64,000 nt of DNA from Plecoglossus altivelis (taxonomy: Eukaryota > Chordata > Actinopteri > Osmeriformes > Plecoglossidae), in the NCBI GenBank assembly GCA_036571765.1, contig BROE01000020.1:14013918-14077917 (forward strand), written 5' to 3'. Positions 1-12,700 of this stretch are shown here, one piece after another. The position numbers and the translations under genes are program-made. The notes under the pieces are model-generated. The model had not been told where the DNA came from. It did no database searches and saw only the letters and a list, made by a program, of their open reading frames with translations. Each line of letters opens with the position of its first letter. The first letter of the stretch is position 1.

Positions 1-699
1 AAGTAGACTACCTTCTCCCTAATAACCTCCATCAAACAAAGTTAGCGGTTGATGCAGAATCGTTGGCAAAAAAAAATCGTTGTTCACTTATCACAAAGTA
101 CACCAAATTTCATAAGGAGGAGCGAAAAACTCGAGCTTGGTAATCAACTACGGCGCTAGGATCCAGCAATCTGAGATTCTCCCTCCTATTTGTTCATTCG
201 CGAGGTTGGCTCACTGTGGCTGTATTCCAAGCCTGACCCGTTCGACAGAATTCTCTCATGCTTGCTCTTAACGTAGGCTTACTTCCTGGATGGGAGAATG
301 GGATATTTCCCGCAGTGCATTTGCTAAACTCACTATCGTTGTAACTGATGCATTGAGATATCGATGACTGGACGATTTTCTTGGTAAAAATTTGACACTT
401 GGATACTTTTTCTGTAATCAAACTGACTCTTTGCGCAAGGATCAATGTCCTTCGAAAATGTAGCTTAGAGTAAGCCTGGTGCATGTGGCCGAGTCTGTCA
501 GAATTTTTCTTTTGGTGCATAAGACTATTTCTCGATGCAAATGCTTGTACATTTTTCATCAAGGCATTCCGTATCTGACGTTACAGTTTCGTACAAGCTG
601 CATTTGTTAACTTGATTTCAATTGTAATCAAGTTTATGTAATTTTTGAACGTCAAACTTTGTCACCCGTTGCCTTGTTGCTCTCGATGAGTATTCAGAC
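1..699 (+). promoter_or_regulatory. Upstream region and 5' UTR of ptprg
   Basis: This is the sequence before the ptprg start codon, and it contains no credible gene. The transcription start is not visible. There is no convincing TATA box near the ATG, and GC content is moderate. CpG dinucleotides are clearly more frequent here than in the following intron: roughly three dozen by eye in the first ~950 bases, against about three in 1741-2300. That fits an unmethylated fish promoter of the CpG-rich but not GC-rich type. The last part must be 5' UTR. An ATG at 686 opens a short frame that overlaps the main start. Promoter function is inferred from position and CpG density only. Confidence 0.55.
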
Positions 700-745
700 A
701 TGCGGAGAATACTGGATTCGAGTTTCTGGTGGATCGTGCCCTTAA
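686..745 (+). promoter_or_regulatory. Overlapping upstream ORF at the ptprg start
   Basis: An ATG at 686, 14 bases upstream of the main ATG and in another frame, reads 19 codons to a TAA ending at 745, inside the signal-peptide coding sequence. Its context is weak (t at -3, a at +4). If the transcript includes it, some ribosomes would miss the main start. A regulatory role is inference. Confidence 0.4.
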
Positions 746-784
746 TTTTTTCAACCTTGTCGAAACCTACGGACTGTCACCCTG
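700..784 (+). CDS. ptprg: ptprg exon 1: start codon and signal peptide
   Basis: The ATG at 700 opens a frame starting MRRILDSSFWWIVPLIF, closely matching the remembered mammalian PTPRG start (MRRLLEP..WWILFL). The basic N-terminus followed by a W/I/V/L/F core is a signal peptide. It ends in ...CHP plus one base at a strong donor (G|GTAAGT), phase 1, matching the acceptor phase of exon 2. The start has a purine (g) at -3. The exon is too short to appear as a long open frame and was found by reading. The upstream limit is unknown because the 5' UTR shares this exon. Confidence 0.9.
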
Positions 785-3700
785 GTAAGTCGTTGTGACC
801 TTACTAAAGAATAACCATAATTGTCCACAATGTACTAAACGTAGATATATCAAGGACAACCCAAGGCTATTCGGATCCTGTGTGATTGGAGATGAATTGT
901 CCTATGGTAGCCGGACAAGGCAAAATGTTTGACCACGTTTAGTTTTATGTTCCGACTTCAGATGAATATGATATTCAAACAATTAAGTATGATTTTGGTG
1001 GACAGTTGTCCAGGCACATAGTGGCCATGTGAGGGGATGACAGCTGTACAGGTATGTGACAGTGACATGGCAGCAATGCCCTGCGCTGCACCGGATAGTT
1101 ATGCACGTTTCTTGGTTTGATGCCCGTGCGTGATGTAACAACAGGGGTCTGGCTCCCGCCAGTTACAGTATAATTGGGTGTCCTTCCATGTAAATGAACG
1201 TTTACGATACAATTATCGCTTTGATCAGCATTCGATCATCAACCTGATTCATATGTTCTCCAACAGAGTAGTTTTTAGCTAGGAGGTGAGGAGTCAAAGT
1301 TAAGCAACGTCCAGTCATTCATAAAAATTATTATGCTTATTCAACATAAAAGGCCAAAATAGCCTGTGTTTTGTTGTCTGGGATCTGCTGAGTCTGCCTT
1401 GTTATGGGGCTGAGAAAGTCGCACCTCAAACGGCCATCGCATCTTTCCTTTCGTCCCTATATTCAGGCCCATCCCAGAAGAGTTAGACTACTGTATTTGT
1501 CAGTCTGATTACAGTTAGGCTCTCTTGAGCCTACCTACAAGCTGCACCAGCCAGTCCACTGCCTGTTTCTCCTGAAACCTACATTTATTCTGGACATGTG
1601 TCTTACTGTGATGATATGCATTGAGCTAAAGTACCTGAAGTGATGATGTGTCACCCTGTTGATGACCACCTACATTAACTGTAAAAATCTGTCATAAGAG
1701 CTCAATCAACAGCGTATGTCTTGATCCTGTCAGGTAACAAGAGATCTATAAAAGACACACACACAATAATTCTTTTAAAATGATTCTGGGACATGTTTGG
1801 TCCCAGTGGTTGAATACTTGTTTTCTTAGTATGGTGATTAATGCCTGGGCAATAAGGTACTGCCACTAAAGGACGAATACTGCTGCAGTCAAGGACTCTG
1901 CCATAACAATAACTGTCCCTTGCCTTCCTTTCACCTTCCTCATCCTCAGTATGTGCTATTATCTTGCCAGCTTTACTTACTGCTTATCTGTCAGTAGACT
2001 CTGCTGTAATACAACAGCACATAAAATTTAGAGAATGATGCAAATTACTGTCACCTATAGCTTATTATTTAAGTATTTTTTCTTCATAGGCTTTTATGAG
2101 CTAGACTAAGTGTCCTCTGAAGCACTTTCTCTTAATTGGATCTTTATTTTCAGTGCCTGGGAAGCATATAGCTGATAATATTCGTTAAACAATATGGCTG
2201 TGATATTTAGCTTGAAAAACAATTCTTCTAATTATACAAGGCTGGTTTGTGTAATACAGAGCTTAAACGACAATAGTTGAGTTTGAGGAGTTGGTCTTTT
2301 TTTTGTTTGAAGCTTTGAGAACAAGATGGAGGCGGCTTGTTGGATTATTTAGTTAAGGAAGGGATGGGTTTCCGATTACGTTACGCTCATTGTTTTGGAA
2401 TTTGTTGTTCTTGTACCATTGTTTTATTTTGTAAGTTATCCTGTATTTCTCAGGGATAAGTTAAGATTTGGGAAGTATACTAAACAGACCAAACGTTTAT
2501 AGATGATCAATCCGGCACAGTATTTATTTACTGTGATGTGCTTTAGTATGAATGTATACAGTAACTGATTGTTTGTGATTACGTGAGTCCCAGCCTTCTT
2601 TTCTACTAAATATTTTTTCTGTGACAAACAAATATAGAACAGCAGAAAGGCATGACTGCCACAAAATCCAACTCAATTTATAACGGTATAAAGACGTTGT
2701 CAAAGTCCTGTCTAAATATTCCTGTGTCCTTCATACCTAATGAGGCTTGAGCGACACTGTGATTGAGTGGCTGTCAATATAATGAAATCAGAACTGGATC
2801 CTTCATTCTCCTGTCCCTTCTCTGACTCTAGTCAACCATATTGACCTGTATAGAAGTAGTAAATCATTTAACTGAAAGCAAAGAAATCAATAGGACAGAA
2901 GCATAAAATGTAATTGGACATATTGATTGAAATGCACTTTTTATCAGAATATTTGATCAGCTGGTCAGCGTGTAATATCATTTGAATACGGTGGATACAT
3001 GGAATCCGTTTATCTTGCCAGGGTAGCCTACCTTTGATTGATTGTGATTCTGGTGTTAACGTCAGGAAAAATGGCCTTGTAGATTTACACACTGAACAAA
3101 GAACTTTAACCAATTTTCTTCAACAATCACAAGTGTTGCATGAGTAATGAATGAAACACCCTATCGTCTGACTCCGAGTGTGGTACAGGTCTAGCTGTTA
3201 ACCTGCCCACAGATGTTGCACAAGCCAGACCACTGAGATGATTTCTCTGTTGACATTCATTTTTCAGACGTGGAGGCGTAGAGCAGCCAAGTGCCTTTTT
3301 ACAGTCCACTGCTCTGCCTGGGAATTGAAGTGAGGACCCTACTCATTAAATGCTTGCAGTGATGTTTGTTTTTTCCATTTGAACGGTCTGAGACATCCGT
3401 CCCTTAGGCCACACTCTGATGCTGAGTCTGAGCCCGTGTGTGCGTGTACTTGGATTGCAGACCTGTGGGTATGCTTAGTTTGTATGCACCAAGGAAAAAT
3501 GATTCTTTAAAAGCTAGGTGAAGACCGTATTTAAGCCAGCCCAATGGTTTTAGGTATATTCGGCTGAGCAATACAAAATATATCAGTGCGATGACAGTTT
3601 GAGTGAATGTTAAATGGAACCATGGCATCAATAGTTTTCATTTCATAGTTGGCATCCCCTGTCACAGGTGTTTAGTATGCCTAATTTGAGTGTTGCTGCA

Positions 3701-6700
3701 GTAAGGTTTTACATGGGTACAAAAGACAGTAGCCACTATTGCAAACAGTTTGGACTTTGGCTTAATTTGCTGGTATTTCATGTAGGGATATGTGCTGAGG
3801 TAGTTCATTTTTGAGGCAGAGCTGAGTTTTCTGTAATACAAGGTGCCCTATCGATCCTCTTGACATGCCCCCCTTTGGGTAATGCAAATATGTATTTTCT
3901 CCTATGCAAACTTTCACCCCCCTGGTAGAGGAACCCTAATTAACAATATATTTGGAATACCATGGCCTTTCCTTATGACATTTTCATATATTGCATCATT
4001 TTAGACTTCCTTGTCAGCCGTCACATTCTAAAAAGTAAAATAAGTGTAAATTACATTAGATAAATATTGGAACAAAATGTTGGAATCTTATCATTATGTC
4101 CACTTACTGATATCCATAGAAACCTTCTGGAAAGTCTTTGTGTAAACACAGAAGTGTGGTCCGCAGTGACTGGAGTGTGGATGGCTGTTATTGTTGGGAT
4201 TAATCCTCATATGACACAAGTGTTTATCACAGATGAGACAACCTTTCCCCAGGCAACCAATCACCGAGGGATCCCAGAACCCAGGTAACCACTAATCACC
4301 CAGGGATCCCAGAAATCTGCTGGCCCTGCAGTAAACAACCAGCTGGAGGCTTGGAAACCAGCAAGCGCTCCTCATCAACAGCAGAACAGACATCGGAAAC
4401 TAAAGCCAGGATCTTTTTCACTGATCTGTAATACATGTGATGCGCTACGTAATGTGTCATAGCTCTGCTGCCATTGTTAAACTGGATGGTCTTTTAGAAA
4501 GGAACAGCAAAGAACATTGCTGAGAGACAATGGAAGTCTCCACTGTTTAGTGGGCTGTGACAATCACCTTGCTTGTTCAGGGTGGTTGATACACTAGCAA
4601 GGTCAGTCATGCGTCTGGAAGTCTCCTCCATAAGAACCTTTTGGGCCTTCACATTCATTTAAGATGCCAGGAGGATGCCCAACCACACTCAAGCTCATCT
4701 CCAAGCCTGCCATGGTTTATTGAAAGATGGGGACAAGGATCTCTCTGTTACAACAGAATAATGCCATACAGCAGTCCACTCATGGTTGGTTTGTCTTGTC
4801 GAAACCAAAACATAATTGTGCTTAGGCCTAGATGTTAAGCATGTATGTGTCTGTTTGTATAAGTGTCCGTGTTCGATTGCTTGTTTTCATTTCACAAAAG
4901 AGAGATTATATGAACAAACTGATGGCAGCAGATGGCTGGTAACAAAATATCATTACATTTCCTGTCAGAGTACTGCCTTCTGCCAAACAGTAATATAAGT
5001 CTGAGCAGGGGCTTTACGAAGGTGATACCCAGGGAAGATGGATCCCACTCAGAAGCATCATATAGGTCTATGGAACTACCCTCCTTTTCCCCCTTTTTCT
5101 TTGTTGTATCCTGATATTCTTGGCTGGTGGGACTGAATGCAATGTGTCAGAAATGAATTGAGTATATCATCTGACATCTGGTTTGAAAGGTTTTAAAAAA
5201 TATATTTTTTTTCAGAATAAGTTACTAAAAACTTGAAGTTAGTTTTTTTGAGGGGAGGGGGGGCTATGTTATGACTTAGAAGGAGTCAGCGATGTTGATT
5301 TGACTAAGAATACATTCCTGATCACCCATGGTAATATATAAGGGAGATGCCTCACCTATCCTTAGTATCCCAGATGTTGCAACCTGGCTCAGAAATGTTC
5401 AACTTAAATTGAAACTAGAGCTTGAACTTTTTTTGGGGGGGGGGACCTAAATATTCAAACATTACATTTTTCCATCCGATTTTTTACATTGAAATAAATA
5501 CATGTTTTAAAGAGTGAAAACCAACAAAGTAGGTACAATTTAAACTGTAATATTATGTATTAAATTCCTTTTCAATTCAAAACATGACACTGATCTGCTT
5601 CCACACTAATTTGTATCTCACTAACTTGCCAATACAGACACCTCTTAGCTTCTCTTCTGAAGTTCCGTTGAGACAACTACAGCCTGGTCACGTTGCCGAC
5701 TGAACGTGCCACGCCCGGTGTAAATAGGGGTTAGTGACTGCGAGCGAGTGGGGGTCAACCTTTGAGGAGCAATCCTCTGTAACCTCTAAAGTGTAGACGT
5801 GTGGAAATCGGTTTACCGCTTTACATTTTCCAACTATAAGCAAAAGAAATAAAGTGGGGGGGAGGCGGCCAATGTTTAGCCAAGCTTTCTGACACAGCAG
5901 GTAATTGCAGGTCCTCAAAGGTGCTTTACAGTTTGAAGTGGTCTTGAAGATCATAAATAGTTTCTCCTCTTTATCTTTCAGTACAAGGTTCTGAGCTTTG
6001 CATCGTGTAAGGATCTTTGGTTGTATATAACTCTAAAGGGTTGCTGAATCCTTCACTGTGGTTCTTTTTAAGTCAAGCAATGGAGGATTGATTAAACTCT
6101 AGCGTCAAAGACCAGCAAAAAGTATCAGGAGAGCTGACTGAAGCCTGAATTTGTACTGTTTTAGGCTAGCATGGCAAGAATGTTTGTATTACATGCAAAG
6201 CAGTGCTTTTTAATGAGCTGTCATGTCTCATGGTGAGAAATCAGAGATTTGACCTGTTGACCAGTTTAATAAATGACCAATCAGCCATGAGACGTAAGAC
6301 AACGTGTACTGGATATTCAATTTATTTTTATAGATAGATGTGGGTAGGCCTAAATGCAGTACTGTTACTATGATTGGTCAACTGGTAAACTTACAAATGC
6401 CCCAGTGTTAACAGTAAGATGAGGCTGAATGTGTTTTGCCAACAAATCAGTGTTGGCAGCTCTTAAAAAACAAACATTCTTTTTCCTCTCAAAGATGCCA
6501 TTGTAAAAAAAAACAAAAAAAACATCAGTAAAACGTTCACCGACAGCAGGGGGTGAAGAATCCTTCAGAGATGGGTGTTGGCTATGCAGTATTGTTCAAC
6601 AGCAGATTTATATCTGGATCAATAGCAGGACATTTAACCCCAGGGACCATAACTCCTGATAATGGTCTAGAGGAGGACCTCAGAGCCCTTTGGCGCTTTG

Positions 6701-9700
6701 CCACTGTAATTGCTGTATGTTGAAAACATCAATTTACTCTCAATACATTCTCTGTGGCATTATGTTGTGGATACTTATATTGTTTGAGGACACAGTAGAG
6801 GGGAATTTAAAATACAATAGTAATTTGACTTGACAGACTTAAGTGCTCGTCTTCTTCAATGCACTGTTTGTACGTCATTTTAGAGAGAAGCGCCTGCTAA
6901 ATTAATAAAACGTCAAATGTAAAGAATGAGTGTTCACTTGACCTTGAATATCATGGACCCTTAATGTGTTTAATCTAGCTTTAACTGAGGTCCTGATACA
7001 TGTACTGAGTAAAGACTTTTAACAGGCTGAATCCTCCGGTGAACCTATACTGGACTAGGTTAAGATGGAAGGTACAAGAGACATGGCTGTATATATTAGC
7101 CAAGGCATAATAATGGCAAATAAAAGTGTTTGTGACTTTTGAGAATATGTGTGGCAGTTTGTAGCACAATACAGACAGGAAATAATATGCTATCCATTCT
7201 GCTTCATCAAAAGTAATGCAGATAACAGTATTCTAATTCAATATGGCTCTAGACTTGGGTTAAAACCCTAACACTTTTCACCAGGAAGTTGGATTTCTAC
7301 GCACTAAGGGGGTGCCTTGCAGACAATAGGACAATTGACTATCACTAAAGCCATACAGAAGTAAACCCAGGATGTGAGTGCTATTTTCCCACACCCAGGG
7401 AGCAGGGAAGTGTTTTTAACAACAGTACTACACCATACTCCAACAAACCCAGACTACGTACTATTGGAGCCTTGGAGATTTTTTTTTTCTAAACGGAAAT
7501 ACCATATGACATTGAATACTGAAAGGCTGTATTAGCAGGTACCTGAATGATACAAACCCGTTGTCACTGGTCATTCAGACACTTGTCTCGGACAGTTGTT
7601 GGTTTGCAAAAAAGGGACTGTGGTGTTAAAATGACAATCTCACTTTCAAGCACCCACCTCTGGAGAGGTGGTCCTCACGTTTGAAGAGGAAAGTAAACAG
7701 AGGAAGACACTGAACCTATCATGAAAAGTTGTGTTAGTGTACATATAGTTACCATATACTAAACAGCTTTTATTGCCATTTTGATATGTTTTCCCCCTTA
7801 TTTTATGTATTACATTCTAGTAATACTTGCAACGCTGTAACAGGTTTACAGAGTTTGTGCATGCAATAGTCGAACATAAGTTGTCTTGCAAAGGCTCACA
7901 CTTGATCTACTGTTGCCTTGAGTAAACCGGTGATGGTGTAATTAAAATTTGTATGCGTTAGACAGCATTTCTTTCACATGGCCGGTGTCACTATATTCGT
8001 AGCAGGGTTGGGTGTATGTATGGAGAAAATGTACTAATCCCTTTGAGTTGCATTCACCATACGAGCTCCGCTGCGTTAGGCGCCTAGTTTCATAATGATG
8101 ACCTTCGTACACGATTGTTCAGAAAGTTATGTTTTGTATTTGATTATGTTTCATTATTATTATATTAATTAGATTTAGTTAATAAAGTATAATCGTGCAT
8201 TTAAAGTTAGGCTACGGGTTTTCCTTGTACAGAACTAACATACTCAGGTGGTGAAAACCTTGAGTTAGTTGAGTTGATACGTCTAATACTGGTTATAGAC
8301 ACACACTTTCGAAGTAGGCTTTACCTCAAGGCCTCTGAGTCTCTTAAATAGGGCTTTCCATGCTACGAATTATTACCGTCGCTTCTGGGGGTCCGTTTGC
8401 TCACTGTGATGGTGGTTAAGTCCATATCCATAGTAGAAATAAACGGCTGTTAACTGAGTGTGCACACTTTAAGGTCGATGCCATGATCGAACAAACGTTT
8501 TTTCCCAGGTCCAGATTTCACGTCATTGACTGAGCGCTCGAGGTTACTGGCAACGCACTTGCACATTTCTACATGGGGTCATCAGATATTAATGAGTAAG
8601 CCTCCATGGAATCTAATTGAAAACCATCGGTAGATATCTCTTGACAAAACTTTCAGTTGTGCTAATTAGCTTTGTATGACAGCATGGTTCAAAATGCTGT
8701 TATTTTGTCATTTCGGTGTAGCAGGTATCTGGCCACTGCTCTGCGTGGCCACATATTTATATAACGTATTCCCAACACAGTATTCTAGGAAACAGGCCTT
8801 ACATGGGTGACACATTCACCAAGATACAGTATGGCCACTGGCTAATAGCCAGTCTAGTGGCTGCCAAATCAGGTCTAAGTGATGTAAGGAATGTCACTCT
8901 AAGGTTATGGACAGGTTGTCAAAATCATTCTGAAATATAGGCTCCTTTCTCAAACTGCTATTTTCTATTCTAAAAATGACCAACAGGACCTTATGAACGT
9001 TAGGAAGATAATGGAAAATGACAGGTGTGGATTGAAATGAAGATAAAAGAGATGGGCTTTTATCTTGTTCCATAATGTTGAGGGTCTATGGATTGTTGGA
9101 TAGCCTATGGACTTTCTTAATGTAGCTAAAAACATCTATTGTCAGATCGGTGTCCAATCTTCTGCAGATGGCTTGCAGTTCACTTTAACATAATGCAGGT
9201 AACCTAGCTGATATAGGATATGACCTCATAAAAATGGTACACATTTGCTATGAGACTCACGCATTTCATCCATTTCTCACGCTCCCAAGCAGCATCCTGT
9301 ATTTCTCACACTGAGAAGTAATTTCTCACACTGAGAAGGAAGGGATAACTTGTCTATATAATATTAATGGTAGAGGCGCAGGCATACGGAAGGAAGTTTT
9401 CTGTCGAGTTGAGAGCTGTCTCAAGTTATATAGAATTATATCCATCTCCTGGATTTTAGTATGCAAACGTTGACAGAAATAGTAGTTTTGGGAGCCCTGA
9501 CACAGTATGCTGCTGTAGGTATTGTGGAATTACATGTTTTTTCCCCATGTTTGAGTTACACAACATTAGTGGATGCCTTTTTCCTCAGATGTCATTCTAT
9601 GCTAGCGAATCTGCATGTTACTCTAGAGTGAGTCTGATAGAAACGTACTGGTACACCTAGATTGGTACTGGTACGCCCTAAATTTGCAATCTTTTTAGGA

Positions 9701-12700
9701 GTTCGCTCTCCACCAAAGCAACAACAATGCCTCAACAGGTGAAATGCCATTTTATGTCAGTGTCACACTGGCCTCTATGCAGTGAAAGCTAACAGAATGA
9801 TTTGTTGCAGTCTATCTGTCTTCAATGTGAGGGAAAAATAGGTCTTACTCTATGTGCTTGGATATGAAAGCCTTTGGGGTGTGCACCTTCGTTGCCTCAT
9901 TTTGTGGCAGACATCTTGTTTCCTGGCTTTACTAAAGCCTGCACATTTCTTTCTCTTTCCTTTTTTGGGGGGGCTGTGGCTTCTTTGTGACAGCTGGGAA
10001 GAGCCAGATGAAGAAGAAAAGCACCCAACTTAAGAACAGGTGTGTCTATTTGCCCTGCAACCCCTGCTCTGGTTGTACTGTGTCTGACTGAGCAGTTGAC
10101 TGTAGTTGGCAGTCTGCCTGCCAGATGGAAGTAGCCACAGGGACAGAGGCTGGCAGGCTGCTATCGTTTCCTCACTTTGAAATTCACATGAGCATCCTTG
10201 CATTATGATGAGGTTTCCATTAAGCGTCTTGACTACAACTTCTATTTGAGGAAAGTCGCTTGGGTTTGGGATTGTTTCATCCCTAGAGTCTACATGGGAA
10301 CAACAAAATGTGCCAGTAGTGTGCATCAGAAAAATCTATGCATACAGCAAACTAAACTTAGTAGTACATCTATAATACATAACATACTATACGCTTGAAC
10401 TTTACTCTTGAATCCTACTGTGTTGTTTTAAGTTGTTAGACAAGTGATGTTACATAGGTGCATGCTTTCTTCAACCAGTTTTTGATTCTGTTATAGCACC
10501 TGCTCAGTCAGAAAAGCCGTTGCATAATAATCAGCCAATGACACGTTACACTCTGCTCAGGATGACCTGGTGCTCAGTACTTCTGTGGTTCACCGGACCT
10601 CAGACTTTCTCAAGTCTGAGTATTTAAAACGGTGTCTTTGCTTTAGCAGCTCCCCTGCAGTCCAATGGTAATGCCTCCATGCTAATACTTCAGACATCTT
10701 TAACCAGTTGCGCTGTATTATTAAAATGGATGATGGCTGAGTGTTCCCTTGGTAACTGTTAGAGCGTTATTCAGGTGTTTCTCCAGGGTGCTGGATGCAC
10801 TGTTTTGTGAGGGGGTGCAGTGTTTTTCAGTGGATGCAGTGTTTGTCAGTGGGTGAAGAGATGCAGAATAACCTACACTGGGGGACATGGGTGTTGTTAA
10901 ACTAAGTGGAAAAAGGAGTGTTCAGATTTAACAAGTTTTGTTTAACATGTTAGATATCTTTTTGTGAACCCAACATAAAGCGTAAAGTTCTTATACTGAG
11001 GGGTCATTTGGTAAATTGAAAGCCAGACTGAGGAAGTAGCGAGTGGATGCTCAGAGCCAGCTTCCTGGTGGATGCTCTAGGCTTGGAAGACTACGTTCTC
11101 CTGTCTGGCTCAGAGCAGGCCTAGCAAGGCCCCATGTTGTCTGTTCAGAGTCTGTTCTGAAGATGGGACTGCTTTAATCCCATGCCCAGAGGAGATGGCT
11201 GATACGGTTGAGAGTAAACTGTTGACACGGTGCTGTCTCCTCTGCTTTCTGATCAAAGACGAAGCATTCTCCTGTTCCACAACCTGTCTTCAAATAAGCT
11301 GCTCGACTCCCCCACAGAAACTCCCTCTTTCTTTTTTGTGGTCTGTTGCTGTCTCTATTCATCTTGACTGCCTTTCGATTTCAAATTAGCTATATCTTTA
11401 GCCGTTGTCCATCAGTAAGAGTTCATTCATTGGTGGCTGTAGTTTGTTTCTATGACAAAGGCCTGCCTCCTGGTCATTCATTTAAAGCAGAGTAATGACC
11501 TTGGAAGTGGTGTGCTACCTTTTAGTTGACAATATTGCACCACTTTAAGCACTGAGACAGAGCCAGTTTGTTAGTTGTAGGAGACTTGGTGAAGTGTTTA
11601 ATTAATTCCCCTTTAATGATGCAACCATCAGTAAGAGCTGAACAGAGCTGTTTGCGTGTGTGAGCCATTGATGTGCCATACTAAGTCAAGCACTTGAGTC
11701 ACTCACTGGAACAGCTGTTGAATAAGGAAGCAATCTGCCTTCGACTCCTGTAGCAAAAGTTGACCTCAGACAATGTCACAGTTTGCCGTTGAGGGTGTTA
11801 GTAGGAAATGGTTACTTAATCTGGGCAGATTGGACACTGCATGTTACAGGGGTGGGTGGGCTGTGTTTACCTTAATCGAATGGGCAGACAGACATGATTG
11901 GCTGGTTGTAGACAAACTGTTTGTGCCTGTCTGTGTGTATTAGATTCTTTCATCTCTCGTATCTGATAATTGGGGTGAGGTGGGCGAGAGAGGATGTAGT
12001 GGCAAACCAAGCCAGGAAGGTTGCGGTGTATCATCAAGATATCTGATCACTTGACACGGAGGCTTGCTGGCATCGCCCACTCTACTAGTGTGGCAAGGGA
12101 GACCTTTGAATAAAGCTGTAATAACAGCAGTAGGGGTGACAAAAAGTGCATAAATAAAAGCTACTGTGTGTGGTTCCGGTAGCGTGGTTCAGGTAGCGTG
12201 GTTCAGGTAGCGTGCTTCAGCTAGCGTGCTTCAGGTAGCGTGGTTCAGGTAGCATGGCTCATGGAGTGTGGTTCAGGTAGCGTGGTTCAGGTAGAATGCT
12301 TCAGGTAGCGTGCTTCAGGTAGGGTGCTTCAGGTAGCGTGCTTCAGGTAGCGTGGTTCAGGTAGGGTGCTTCAGGTAGGGTCCTTCAGGTAGCGTGCTTC
12401 AGGTAGGGTGCTTCAGGTAGCGTGGTTCAGGTAGGGTGCTTCAGGTAGCGTGGCTCATGGAGTGTGGTTCAGGTAGTGTGGTTAAGGTAGGGTGCTTCAG
12501 GTAGCATGCCTCAGGTAGGGTGCTTCAGGTAGCGTGCTTCAGGTAGTGTGGATATGTAGATGTGGCCAACAGTGTAGAGTAGTGTAAGGCCTAGACCTCC
12601 ATCAAAACTGACAAATGAGCTAATATTGGTGTTTCAGCCATAGCAAGGGCGAGCCACCGTTCTACGCTGACCCTTGAATGGTGCCTTATGCTAAGCAGTT

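Noticed and set aside
1741..1770. TATA-like tataaaagacac as a promoter
   Set aside because: It lies about 1 kb downstream of exon 1 in the intron, with no exon following in a fitting position.
6529..6560. Second CTCF-like site (gacagcagggggtg)
   Set aside because: Several core positions disagree with the consensus.
12171..12550. CRISPR array
   Set aside because: Units are contiguous with no unique spacers, and the sequence is vertebrate. It is a minisatellite.
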